Assembly (NCBI RefSeq): GCF_031585635.1
Contig: NZ_CP134195.1
Location: 1,488,001-1,552,000, forward strand
Length of the DNA stretch: 64,000 bases
Origin: Paraburkholderia sp. FT54
Lineage (GTDB): Bacteria > Pseudomonadota > Gammaproteobacteria > Burkholderiales > Burkholderiaceae
Reading direction: 5' to 3'
How positions within the stretch are numbered: position 1 is the stretch's first letter; each line of letters begins with the position of its first letter. Made by a program: the position numbers and the translations under genes. The notes beneath the pieces were generated by a model. That model did no database searches and was not told the origin of the DNA. It saw only the letters and a list, made by a program, of their open reading frames with translations. Positions 42,261-54,767 of this stretch are shown here, one piece after another.

Positions 42261-43064
42261 TTGAAAAACATCATTCACTTCTCGCACGCGAACGGCTTTC
42301 CGGCGTCGACCTACCGGACGATCTTCGCCGAGCTCGCAGACGACTACGAGTTGCGCTCCATCGAGCGGATCGGCCACGACGCGCGCTTTCCGGTGACGCA
42401 GGACTGGCCGCATCTGGTCGAGCAATTGCTCGACGACATCCGCCGGACGTACGAATACCCGGTGTGGCTGGTGGGACACTCGCTGGGCGGCTATCTGTCG
42501 CTGATGGCCGCGCTCAAGAAGCCGCAGTGGGTGAGGGGCGTGGTGATGCTGGATTCGCCGGTGATCGCCGGCTGGCGCAGCAGCATGCTGCGCGTGTCGC
42601 AATGGACCGGCCTCGACGAGCGGCTCTCGCCCGCGGCCGCCACCCGCACGCGACGCACCCAATGGGCGAGCCGTGACGAAGCGTGGCGCCATTTCCATTC
42701 GAAGCCGGCGTTTGCGCGCTGGGATGAACGCATGCTGTCCGACTATATCGACTTCGGGATTCCGCAGACTTCGCCCGACGGCGCGCGGTCGCTGGCATTC
42801 GATCGCCGTACCGAATATCAGATCTATAAGACCTTGCCGCATACGCTCGGCTCGCGGCTCGCCCGCGGCGCGCCGGTGCCGGTGGGTTTCATCGCCGGCA
42901 CCCGCTCGAAGGAAATCCGCCAGGCCGGTCTCGACGCCACCCGCCGCGCGACCGGCGGCCATGTGGAATGGATCGAGGGCAGTCATCTCTACCCGATGGA
43001 AAGGCCGCTCGAAACCGCACGCGCGGTGCAAAGCATGTTGCATGAACTGGAGCAGCGCGGATGA
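42261..43064 (+). CDS. Alpha/beta hydrolase
   Basis: 267 residues of the alpha/beta hydrolase fold. Nucleophile elbow LVGHSLGGYLSLMAAL, oxyanion region HFSHANGFPASTY near the N-terminus and probable catalytic His in GSHLYPMERP. No close enzyme is recognised; the substrate is unknown. It starts with TTG; a GGAG lies about ten bases upstream. It follows comEC after 118 bases. Confidence 0.85.
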   Translation: MKNIIHFSHANGFPASTYRTIFAELADDYELRSIERIGHDARFPVTQDWPHLVEQLLDDIRRTYEYPVWLVGHSLGGYLSLMAALKKPQWVRGVVMLDSPVIAGWRSSMLRVSQWTGLDERLSPAAATRTRRTQWASRDEAWRHFHSKPAFARWDERMLSDYIDFGIPQTSPDGARSLAFDRRTEYQIYKTLPHTLGSRLARGAPVPVGFIAGTRSKEIRQAGLDATRRATGGHVEWIEGSHLYPMERPLETARAVQSMLHELEQRG

Positions 43065-43179
43065 CGCGAAAGCACGCGCGGACGTGAGCGTGGACGACGA
43101 AGGCGGCAGCATCAGCCCAGCGCCGCGACGCCGACCATAGCGCGCCGCGCCGGCACGCGCCGCAAGAAACGGCGCATGA

Positions 43180-45821
<2,642 letters not shown>

Positions 45822-45913
45822 TTCAGGCATTCACCGCGTGTCACGACAGCTTTGCATAATCGGCACGCGGCGAATGCACGCAATGGTCGTCGAACGTATT
45901 GGCGCGCAGGTAG

Positions 45914-47317
<1,404 letters not shown>

Positions 47318-47374
47318 TCGCCGCTTTGCCAGCGCTGACCGATGAGCCGGTTATCCTCCGTTTCTGATTGACCC

Positions 47375-47403
47375 CGCCGCCCTGCGTATAGCGCAGGGCG
47401 GCG
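47375..47403. repeat. 12-bp perfect hairpin between eno and ftsB
   Basis: CGCCGCCCTGCG (47375-47386) and its complement (47392-47403) around TATAG, in the 107-base spacer. No T-run. Confidence 0.65.
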
Positions 47404-47424
47404 TGTATTCATTATGCTTACTTC

Positions 47425-47862
47425 ATGCGGCTTGTCACTGCTGTCCTGATCGTTCTACTGGCGCTGATCCAGTACCCGCTCTGGTGGGGGCACGGCGGTT
47501 GGTTGCGCGTGCACGAGTTGCAGCAGCAACTGGCGCAGCAGGTGCAAAAGAATGCCGATTCGAAACTGCGCAACGAACGCATTCAAGGCGAAGTGCAGGA
47601 TTTGCAGAACGGCACGGCCGCGGTCGAAGAGCGGGCGCGCTACGAAATGGGCATGGTGAAGGACGGCGAAGTATTCGTGCAGTTCGTGTCGCCGAACGCA
47701 CCGTTGCCCACGGCGAACACGCCTTCTGTTACGACGTCCACGCGCGGTGAGATGTCGGCGGCGCCGCTGCATATGGTGCCGAATCCGGAATCGCGCGCGA
47801 AGCCGGATCGCAAGCACGGTGGTAAGGCGGCTGCTGCAAAAGACAAGAAGGCTGCGCACTGA
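47425..47862 (+). CDS. ftsB: Cell division protein FtsB
   Basis: Small bitopic divisome protein that forms the FtsQLB complex. 145 residues: TM helix at about 3-22 ([19 protein letters not shown]), coiled coil at about 28-70 ([20 protein letters not shown]), then the conserved [16 protein letters not shown] Pro/Ser/Lys-rich tail of about 55 residues extends it beyond the E. coli protein (103 residues), as in other Burkholderia. Confidence 0.94.
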   Translation: MRLVTAVLIVLLALIQYPLWWGHGGWLRVHELQQQLAQQVQKNADSKLRNERIQGEVQDLQNGTAAVEERARYEMGMVKDGEVFVQFVSPNAPLPTANTPSVTTSTRGEMSAAPLHMVPNPESRAKPDRKHGGKAAAAKDKKAAH

Positions 47863-47904
47863 GCATCGCCAGAGCAGCACAACGGCTCAGTACGAAGGAT
47901 GTAA

Positions 47905-47934
47905 AAAAAGGCACGGTGAGAACCGTGCCTTTTT
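47905..47934. terminator. Bidirectional terminator after ftsB
   Basis: GGCACGGT / ACCGTGCC stem with loop GAGA, preceded by A residues and followed by T residues. It serves ftsB and the convergent lipoprotein gene. Confidence 0.9.
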
Positions 47935-47996
47935 CTTTGGGCTCGGCGCCGCGCGCCAAGCCCGGAATCTTGCAACGCGCGGACTGCCGGCGCGTC

Positions 47997-48386
47997 TTAC
48001 CAGCCCCAGTATGGCCCGTAACCCACGCCGATACCCGTACCCCAGCCGTGCCCCCAGCCACCGCCGTAATAGCTGCCATACACGCTGACAGGCGGCGCGT
48101 AGTAACGCGACCATGCTTGCGCCGCATTTTCAGCGGCCATCGCCTGATTCTGCTCGGCCATCACCTGATGGTCGATCGCGTCATAGCGCTGGCGTTCTTC
48201 AGGTGTCAGTGGTTGGGCGGTGGCGGCCATGCCTGACTGATCGGCCGGCAGCCGGCTATAAATCGGCGACGGCCCCGGCGGATCCATCACGCAGCCAGCG
48301 AGCGCACCGCTGCCCACGACGACAGCCAGCACGGCGGTCGTGCGTGCATGGCGCAGCAGCCGTATCAACGAAGTAGGGTGGTTCAT
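47997..48386 (-). CDS. Putative outer-membrane lipoprotein, Gly/Tyr-rich tail
   Basis: 129 residues, not assigned to a family. Lipoprotein signal with lipobox GALAGC (Cys about residue 32), a polar middle (PLTPEERQRYDAIDHQVM) and an aromatic glycine-rich C-terminus YGSYYGGGWGHGWGTGIGVG. Supported by a GGAG ribosome site and its own strand between terminators. Confidence 0.75.
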   Translation of the reverse strand: MNHPTSLIRLLRHARTTAVLAVVVGSGALAGCVMDPPGPSPIYSRLPADQSGMAATAQPLTPEERQRYDAIDHQVMAEQNQAMAAENAAQAWSRYYAPPVSVYGSYYGGGWGHGWGTGIGVGYGPYWGW

Positions 48387-48581
48387 GTTCGATCTCCATC
48401 GGTCGGATGCCTAAGCAAATCATGCACCGCGCGCACCGCCAATGATCCAACGCAATGATCAAAGATACTGCGCCGCCCGGGCCCTGAAAAGGCAGCGGGC
48501 GGCGCGGTATTTTGACTGCCGTCATACAGGTGTGATGAATCGCCGTTCGGCGCGTATGGAATCCGCGCGCCGGCGAGCCGT

Positions 48582-49532
48582 TTAGTGCCGCTGTTCAGCC
48601 GCGGGCGTCACACCTTGTGAGAGCGCTTCGGCGACAAAAAGTTGCGCCACGTCGACTGGATCGAACTCGTAACGCTGGTTGCAGAACTCACAATGAATCT
48701 CGACATGACCACGTTCTTCGAGCACGCCGTCCACTTCCTCGCGGCCCAGCATCTTCAGCATGCCGCCGACTTTTTCGCGCGAACACGTGCACTCGAAGCG
48801 CGCCGTGGCCGGTTCGAAATGCTGGACGTTTTCCTGCCAGAACAGGCGACGGAAAACCGTTTCCGGTTCTTCCTTCAGCAACTCGTCTTGCGAGAGCGTG
48901 CCGCCCAGCGTGCAGACGCGCTCCCACGTGTCCGCGTCCAGATCGCCCGGATGGGGGACGATGCCGCCGTCGCCCGGCAATTTTTGCAGCAGCATGCCGA
49001 CCGCACGCTCGGTGTTCGCCGCGAGCCACAGGCGCGTGTCGAGCTGCTCCGAGTGATGCATGTAATGCTCGAGCACTTCGGCCATCGAATTGAGCGGGCC
49101 GTCCACGCCCGACAGCGGCACGATACTTTGGTACGGCTGCTGGCCGGGCTGCTTGCTGGCCGGGTCGAGCGTGATCACGCAACGGCCGTGGCCGCTCGCA
49201 TTCAGCAGGTCGACCATGCTGGTCGTCTCACCGATCACGTCGGCCGCTTCGCCGGAGAGCTTGGCGGTCGCGCGCATCGACAGATCGGAGCCGCATTGCA
49301 CCACCAGCATCTTGACCGGGCCGTCGCCGAAAATCTGCATGATGAGCGTGCCGTCGAACTTGAGATTCGCCGACAGCAGCGCGCACGCGGCCATCATTTC
49401 GCCCAGAACCGTGCGCACCGGCGCCGGATAATCGCGGCGCGTCAGCACTTCCTGCCACGTATTGCGCAGCGAAACGATCTCGCCACGCACCGGCGCCGCG
49501 CTGAACATGAATTTTTGCAACTGGTCGCTCAC
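48582..49532 (-). CDS. hslO: Redox-regulated chaperone Hsp33
   Basis: Cytoplasmic holdase activated by oxidative unfolding. 316 residues starting at a GTG (VSDQLQKFMFSAAPVRGE) that follows GAGGAA; the longer frame upstream is not supported. The zinc-binding switch in the C-terminus has both motifs CxC (FECTCSREKV) and CxxC (HCEFCNQRYEF), about 30 residues apart. It lies directly downstream of the gamma-carbonic-anhydrase gene (64 bp) and is likely co-transcribed with it. Confidence 0.95.
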   Translation of the reverse strand: MSDQLQKFMFSAAPVRGEIVSLRNTWQEVLTRRDYPAPVRTVLGEMMAACALLSANLKFDGTLIMQIFGDGPVKMLVVQCGSDLSMRATAKLSGEAADVIGETTSMVDLLNASGHGRCVITLDPASKQPGQQPYQSIVPLSGVDGPLNSMAEVLEHYMHHSEQLDTRLWLAANTERAVGMLLQKLPGDGGIVPHPGDLDADTWERVCTLGGTLSQDELLKEEPETVFRRLFWQENVQHFEPATARFECTCSREKVGGMLKMLGREEVDGVLEERGHVEIHCEFCNQRYEFDPVDVAQLFVAEALSQGVTPAAEQRH

Positions 49533-49596
49533 AACTTTTCCTCGGTCGAATGACGCAGCGTGATGCCGCGCCGTGCGCGCCGCGCGCTCCGGCTGG

Positions 49597-50121
49597 TTAG
49601 CCGATGCGCACGAGCTGCGCCTTGTAATATTCGCGGCGCTCGGCATACGTTGCCGCGCCGCGCTGCATGTTGGCGATATCCGTCTCGGTCAGTTCGCGCA
49701 CCATCTTGGCGGGCGCGCCGAGAATCAGCGAATTGTCGGGGAACACCTTGCCTTCGGTCACGATGGCGCCCGCTCCGACCAGACAGTTGCGGCCGATCAC
49801 CGCTCCATTCAAGACCACGGCCTGAATTCCGATCAGCGCGCCTTCCTTGATCGTGCAGCCGTGCAGCATGACCTGATGGCCGATCGTCACGTTCGGCTCG
49901 ATCGTCAGCGGGAAACCGGGGTCGGTGTGCAGCACGGCGTTTTCCTGCACGTTGCTGCCGGCGCCGATGGTGATTGGCTCGTTGTCGCCGCGAATCGTCG
50001 CGCCGAACCAGACGCTCGCGTTTTCCGCGAGCGTCACATTGCCGATGATGCTCGCCGAATCCGCGACGAAGACGCTTTCATGGATGGTCGGGGCGGCTTC
50101 GCCAAGCTTGTAAATGGTCAC
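49597..50121 (-). CDS. Gamma-carbonic anhydrase-like (YrdA/PaaY) hexapeptide-repeat protein
   Basis: 174 residues of left-handed beta-helix hexapeptide repeats. It has the three metal His positions of gamma-carbonic anhydrases: HTDPGFPL, and GHQVMLHGC. Such proteins are zinc enzymes or thioesterases; the exact role is not settled. AGGAG ribosome site. Divergent from the ferritin-like gene. Confidence 0.92.
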   Translation of the reverse strand: MTIYKLGEAAPTIHESVFVADSASIIGNVTLAENASVWFGATIRGDNEPITIGAGSNVQENAVLHTDPGFPLTIEPNVTIGHQVMLHGCTIKEGALIGIQAVVLNGAVIGRNCLVGAGAIVTEGKVFPDNSLILGAPAKMVRELTETDIANMQRGAATYAERREYYKAQLVRIG

Positions 50122-50451
50122 GGTGTCTCCTGTTGATCGGTGGCTACGCGCGCGGGATGGGGCGCCGAACTGCCTGAAACGTCTTGCCGCGCCGCGCTGT
50201 CGCGTCTTGCCGGCGCATCGGGCGCGGTGGATGGTCGAATCGAGTATTGTAAACGGTTGTGTGGTTGGGCCGCTTGGTCCGGCCGTCGGGGCGATCGTTG
50301 CTGCGCTGTTCGGGCTGCTGTTGGCGTGGTTGCGCCGGCAGGCGTGCTTTGCCGGCCGCCTGCCAAAGCGTCGGTTGCCGTTAGATTCGCCATTTCCCGA
50401 GCCATGCCGGTTGCGGCTTCCGTTGCTGTTTCCTTTGTCGATTCGCTTGCC

Positions 50452-51363
50452 ATGATGTCCGCCGCTCCGTCAGCACCATCCGTTCCGCCAGTTTCGCCCG
50501 CTTCCAATGTCGGGCGCGACGCCCATTGCGCGCGCACCGCAGCGCTCGCCGCGTTATGCGAAGCCGATCCGGCCGCGAAGGCCCGCGCGGCCCGCGCGCT
50601 CTACGCCGCCGTACTCGAAGGCCGCATGGCATGCGCCACGGACCTCGAACTCGACGAACCGGCCGGTTTACCAGGCCGTCCCGCGCGGCCCGAACTGGTC
50701 GATCCGCGGCATTTGAAGCGGCGCAGCATGCAATCGCCGCAGGGGCGCGCGGTCCTGCTGCACGCGCTCGCGCACATCGAATTCAACGCCATCAATCTAG
50801 CGCTCGACGCGGTCTGGCGCTTCGCCGGCATGCCCGCCGCGTTCTACACCGACTGGCTCAAAGTCGCCGCCGAAGAGGCGTATCACTTCTCACTGCTAAC
50901 CGCGCGCCTCGCCGAGTATGGCCACGTCTACGGCGATTTTCCGGCCCACGACGGCCTGTGGGACATGTGCGAGCGTACGCGCGGCGACGTGCTGGCGCGC
51001 ATGGCGCTGGTGCCGCGCACGCTCGAAGCTCGCGGCCTCGACGCCTCGCCGCCGATCCGGGCGCGCCTGGTGCAGGCCGGCGATCAGGCGTCGGCGGCGA
51101 TTCTCGATGTCATCCTGCGCGACGAAATCGGCCACGTGCTGATCGGCAATCGCTGGTTCCGCCACCTGTGCGACGACAGCGGCCTCGACCCTCATGAGAC
51201 CTACACGCGCCTCGCCGACCAGTATCACGCACCGAAATTACGTGGTCCGTTCAATTTCGAGGCGCGTCGCGACGCGGGATTCGACGAAGCCGAACTGGCC
51301 GCGCTGGCAGCCCTTGCGGGTCTCGACGCGCAGGAAGCGGCGCTGCCGTCCACCGACGACTGA
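50452..51363 (+). CDS. DUF455 ferritin-like protein
   Basis: 303 residues (COG2833-type). The four-helix core has spaced carboxylate/His motifs typical of di-iron ferritin-like proteins: HALAHIEFNAINLAL, AAEEAYHFSLL and LRDEIGHVLIG. Function unknown; possibly a diiron oxidoreductase. Several start codons are possible: ATG ATG at 50452 and 50455; a longer frame upstream is rejected because its codon use is poor and no ribosome site is seen. Confidence 0.82.
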   Translation: MMSAAPSAPSVPPVSPASNVGRDAHCARTAALAALCEADPAAKARAARALYAAVLEGRMACATDLELDEPAGLPGRPARPELVDPRHLKRRSMQSPQGRAVLLHALAHIEFNAINLALDAVWRFAGMPAAFYTDWLKVAAEEAYHFSLLTARLAEYGHVYGDFPAHDGLWDMCERTRGDVLARMALVPRTLEARGLDASPPIRARLVQAGDQASAAILDVILRDEIGHVLIGNRWFRHLCDDSGLDPHETYTRLADQYHAPKLRGPFNFEARRDAGFDEAELAALAALAGLDAQEAALPSTDD

Positions 51364-51445
51364 GACTTGCTTCACCATCCGACCCGTGCGCCGACGTCTA
51401 TCTCGTTATAATCGAACGACCATTCTTTTTTTGGACGTGCCGTTC

Positions 51446-52330
51446 ATGAACACTTCCCAGTCTGAATTCATCGCCGTGCGCGGCATCCGTCTGCATGTAC
51501 GGCGCTGGGGCAACCCGGATGCGCCGAAGCTTTTCATGCTGCACGGCTGGATGGACGTGGCCGCCTCGTTCCAGTTCGTCGTCGACGCGTTGGGCGGCGA
51601 CTGGCAGGTGCTGGCGCCGGACATGCGCGGCTTTGGCCTGTCGGACTGGCCGGTGGCGCAGCACGGTGGCGGCAACTACTGGATTCAGGACTATCTGGGC
51701 GATCTCGACGCCTTGCTCGACCACTACGCGCCGACCGGCGAGGTGAATCTGGTGGGCCACAGCATGGGCGCGAACATTGCCTGCATGTATGCGGGCGTGC
51801 GGCCGGAGCGGGTGCGGTGCGTGGTCGACCTCGAAGGCTTCGGTCTCGCGCCGTCGCACCCGGCGCAAGCGCCCAGGCGGCTGCGCAACTGGCTCGACGA
51901 ATTGCGCGATCCGCCGCAACTGAAGCGCTACGCGTCGCTCGACGACGTCGCCGCGCGCCTGATCAAGACCAATCCGCGGCTCGCCCCGCAGCGCGCGCAG
52001 TTTCTCGCGCTGCACTGGTCGAAGCCGGACGGCGCAGGGCGCTACATGCTGCTCGCTGATCCTGCGCACAAGCTGCGCGGCCCGGCGCTGTACCGGCTCG
52101 ACGAAGTGATGGCGACGTGGCGCAAGGTGAGCGCGAAGGTGCTGCACGTGGAGGCCGCCAATTCGCCGACGCTCGCGCAGATCGCCGGCGAGATCCCGCT
52201 CGACGAATTCAAGGCGCGCTTTCAGGCGTTCCCGAACTGGCGCGAGAAGATCATCGACGAAGCGGGGCACATGGTGCACCACGACCAGCCGGAGCAGGTG
52301 GCCGCGCTGATCGAGGGATTCTGCGCGTAG
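51446..52330 (+). CDS. Alpha/beta hydrolase
   Basis: 294 residues. HGWMDVAASFQFVVDAL is the oxyanion-hole strand, LVGHSMGANIACMYAG the nucleophile elbow and DEAGHMVHHDQPEQV the catalytic His loop. Typical of carbon-carbon bond hydrolases/esterases; the substrate cannot be inferred. A TATAAT (51407-51412) lies 33 bases upstream of the ATG. Confidence 0.86.
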   Translation: MNTSQSEFIAVRGIRLHVRRWGNPDAPKLFMLHGWMDVAASFQFVVDALGGDWQVLAPDMRGFGLSDWPVAQHGGGNYWIQDYLGDLDALLDHYAPTGEVNLVGHSMGANIACMYAGVRPERVRCVVDLEGFGLAPSHPAQAPRRLRNWLDELRDPPQLKRYASLDDVAARLIKTNPRLAPQRAQFLALHWSKPDGAGRYMLLADPAHKLRGPALYRLDEVMATWRKVSAKVLHVEAANSPTLAQIAGEIPLDEFKARFQAFPNWREKIIDEAGHMVHHDQPEQVAALIEGFCA

Positions 52331-52451
52331 CGCCTTCAAAAAGTCTGAGGGTTCCCGCGAAGACCTCCTTTCGGGGTGTCGGTTGCGAGATAGCTCTGCG
52401 TCCACTTACTGCGTTGCAGTAAAATGAGCGCAGAACCTTTTCAAGACCACG

Positions 52452-53282
52452 ATGAACGCCGACCTCCACTGTCACTCCACCGTTTCCGACGGCCAGTTCG
52501 CGCCGGCCGACGTCGCGCGCCGCGCGCATGCGGGCGGCGTGACGCTGTGGGCGCTCACCGATCACGATGAGCTGGGCGGCCAGCACGAAGCGAGAAGCAC
52601 CGCCGAGGCGCTCGGCATGGACTATCTGAGCGGCGTCGAAATCTCGGTGACCTGGGCTTCGCGCACGGTGCACATCGTCGGGTTGGGCGTCGATCCGACC
52701 AGTTCGATCCTGCTCGACGGTCTGGCGCGCACCCGCAACGGGCGGGCGGCGCGGGCAGAGGCGATCGGCGAACAACTGGCCACGCTCGGCATTCCCGACG
52801 CTTATCAGGGCGCGCTCAAATACGTGTCGAACCCGGACATGATTTCGCGCACGCATTTCGCGCGCTTCATGGTGGAAAGCGGCTACGCCAGTTCCACGCA
52901 GGACGTGTTCACCCGCTTTCTCGGCGACGGCAAACCGGGTTACGTACCGCACCGCTGGGCCAAGCTGGCCGACGCGGTCGGCTGGATCCAGGCCGCCGGC
53001 GGCGAAGCGATCATCGCGCATCCCGGTCGCTATGCTTACTCGCCAGTCGAATTCGACGCGTTTTTCGCCGAATTCATCGATCTCGGCGGCAAGGCGATCG
53101 AGGTGGTGACCGGTAGCCACACGCCCGATCAATACCGCGAATACGCCGATGTCGCGCGCCGTTTCGGTTTCGAGGCCTCACGCGGGTCCGACTTCCATGC
53201 ACCCGGCGAAGGCCGCGTCGACCTCGGCACGCTGCCGCCGCTGCCCCCCGATCTGAAGCCCGTCTGGGAACGCTGGCTGTGA
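52452..53282 (+). CDS. PHP-domain phosphatase (TrpH/YciV-like)
   Basis: 276 residues. The metal-binding motifs of PHP phosphoesterases are all visible: DLHCHSTVSDG, TDHDELGG, SGVEISVTW, HPGRYAYS and GSDFHAPG. Homologues remove 3'-phosphate from 3',5'-nucleotides such as pAp and act as a 5'-3' RNA exonuclease (RNase AM). Next to the yciO homologue as in E. coli (trpH-yciO). Confidence 0.9.
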   Translation: MNADLHCHSTVSDGQFAPADVARRAHAGGVTLWALTDHDELGGQHEARSTAEALGMDYLSGVEISVTWASRTVHIVGLGVDPTSSILLDGLARTRNGRAARAEAIGEQLATLGIPDAYQGALKYVSNPDMISRTHFARFMVESGYASSTQDVFTRFLGDGKPGYVPHRWAKLADAVGWIQAAGGEAIIAHPGRYAYSPVEFDAFFAEFIDLGGKAIEVVTGSHTPDQYREYADVARRFGFEASRGSDFHAPGEGRVDLGTLPPLPPDLKPVWERWL

Positions 53283-53415
53283 CCGCGCCGTGCCGTGGCG
53301 GCACGTCCGTGCGTGAACGCCGGCCGCGCGCGGTCGTCCGGTCTTCCGGCGGGTCTTCAGCCGCAGTTCATTTGCCGTCTATCCGCCGTCCGTCCGTCAG
53401 CCAACGTTAGTAGCC

Positions 53416-54051
53416 ATGTCCCAATACTTTCGGCTTCATCCTGATAACCCGCAGCCGCGCCTCGTCAAGCAGGCCGTGCAGATCATCAACGATGGCGGCG
53501 TGGTCGCGTTGCCGACGGATTCGAGCTACGCGCTTGCCTGCCATCTGGACGACAAGGACGCGGTCGAGCGTCTGCGGCGCATTCGCGGACTCGACGAGAA
53601 GCAGTTGCTATCGCTGCTGGTGCGCGATCTGTCGGAACTCGCGAACTTCGCGATGGTAGACAACCGGCAATACCGGCTGATCAAATCGGTGACGCCGGGC
53701 CCTTATGTGTTTGTGTTGCAGGCCACCAAGGAAGTGCCGCGGCGCCTGTCGCATCCGTCGCGCAAGACCATTGGCCTGCGCGTGCCGGATCACGCGATCA
53801 CGCTGGCGATCCTGGAAGAACTTGGCCAGCCGCTGCTCGGCTCGACACTGATCATGCCGGGCGAAACCCAGCCGCTGAACGATCCGCAAGAGATCCGCGA
53901 GCGCCTGGAGAAACAACTGGATCTGGTGATCGACAGCGGTCCTTGCGTGTGCGAGCCGTCCACGGTGATCGATCTGACCGGCGCGGAACCGGTGCTGGTG
54001 CGGCCGGGGCGCGGTTCTCTCGCGCCGTTCGGCCTCGCGGAGACGGCATGA
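53416..54051 (+). CDS. yciO: YciO/Sua5-family L-threonylcarbamoyladenylate synthase-like protein
   Basis: 211 residues. YrdC fold with PTDSSYALAC, the KQLLSLLVRDLSELA region and RKTIGLRVPDH. YciO is related to TsaC, which makes threonylcarbamoyl-AMP for t6A tRNA modification, but YciO itself is thought to be distinct. Start follows a clear ATG; gene spacing suggests it shares a transcript with the PHP gene. Confidence 0.9.
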   Translation: MSQYFRLHPDNPQPRLVKQAVQIINDGGVVALPTDSSYALACHLDDKDAVERLRRIRGLDEKQLLSLLVRDLSELANFAMVDNRQYRLIKSVTPGPYVFVLQATKEVPRRLSHPSRKTIGLRVPDHAITLAILEELGQPLLGSTLIMPGETQPLNDPQEIRERLEKQLDLVIDSGPCVCEPSTVIDLTGAEPVLVRPGRGSLAPFGLAETA

Positions 54052-54084
54052 GTGAAAGCGGACAGACGCACGCAATCGCGTTGT

Positions 54085-54090
54085 TACAAT
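54085..54090 (+). promoter_or_regulatory. -10 box very close to the M50 peptidase start
   Basis: TACAAT ends nine bases before the ATG at 54099, so initiation there would give an almost leaderless mRNA. No clear -35. Confidence 0.4.
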
Positions 54091-54098
54091 AACGAGTT

Positions 54099-54761
54099 AT
54101 GGATTCTTCCCTGATACAGACCATTGCGGTGTACGCGCTGCCGGTGATTTTCGCCATCACGCTGCACGAAGCCGCCCATGGCTACGTCGCGCGCTGGCTC
54201 GGCGACAATACCGCCTACGTGCTCGGCCGCGTCTCCGTCAATCCGATGCGGCACATCGACCCGCTCGGCACGATTGCGATTCCCTTGCTGCTGTACTTCG
54301 CCACCAGCGGCGCGTTCATGTTCGGTTACGCCAAGCCGGTGCCGGTCGCGTTCGGCAACCTGCGCAATCCGCGCTGGGGCAGTTTGTGGGTCGCGGCGGC
54401 GGGTCCGGCCTGCAACTTCGTGCAGGCGGTGATCTGGGGCCTGTTCGGTGTCGCGCTCGCGGTGCTGAATGTCAACGAGCCTTTCTTCACGCGTATGGCG
54501 GGCGCGGGCGTCGGCGTGAATCTGGTGCTCGGCGTGCTCAACCTGTTTCCGCTGCCGCCGCTCGACGGCGGCCGTGTGCTGATGGCGCTGTTGCCGCGGC
54601 GGCAGTCCATCACGCTGTCGCGCCTCGAACCGTACGGCTTTTTCATCGTGATGGCGCTGGTCATGACGGGTACGCTCACGCGATACTGGTTAAACCCGCT
54701 GGTCACGATCGGCTACAGCGCGATCACCGCTATTCTGACTCCCCTTGTTTCGCTTTTCTAG
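54099..54761 (+). CDS. Site-2 protease family (M50) membrane peptidase
   Basis: 220 residues, about six TM segments. HEAAH at residues 23-27 is the zinc HExxH motif; PLPPLDGGRVL near residue 150 supplies the third metal ligand (Asp), as in S2P-type rhomboid-like short forms. Substrate unknown. Adjacent to trpS (spacing six bases). Confidence 0.9.
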   Translation: MDSSLIQTIAVYALPVIFAITLHEAAHGYVARWLGDNTAYVLGRVSVNPMRHIDPLGTIAIPLLLYFATSGAFMFGYAKPVPVAFGNLRNPRWGSLWVAAAGPACNFVQAVIWGLFGVALAVLNVNEPFFTRMAGAGVGVNLVLGVLNLFPLPPLDGGRVLMALLPRRQSITLSRLEPYGFFIVMALVMTGTLTRYWLNPLVTIGYSAITAILTPLVSLF

Positions 54762-54767
54762 ATAACC

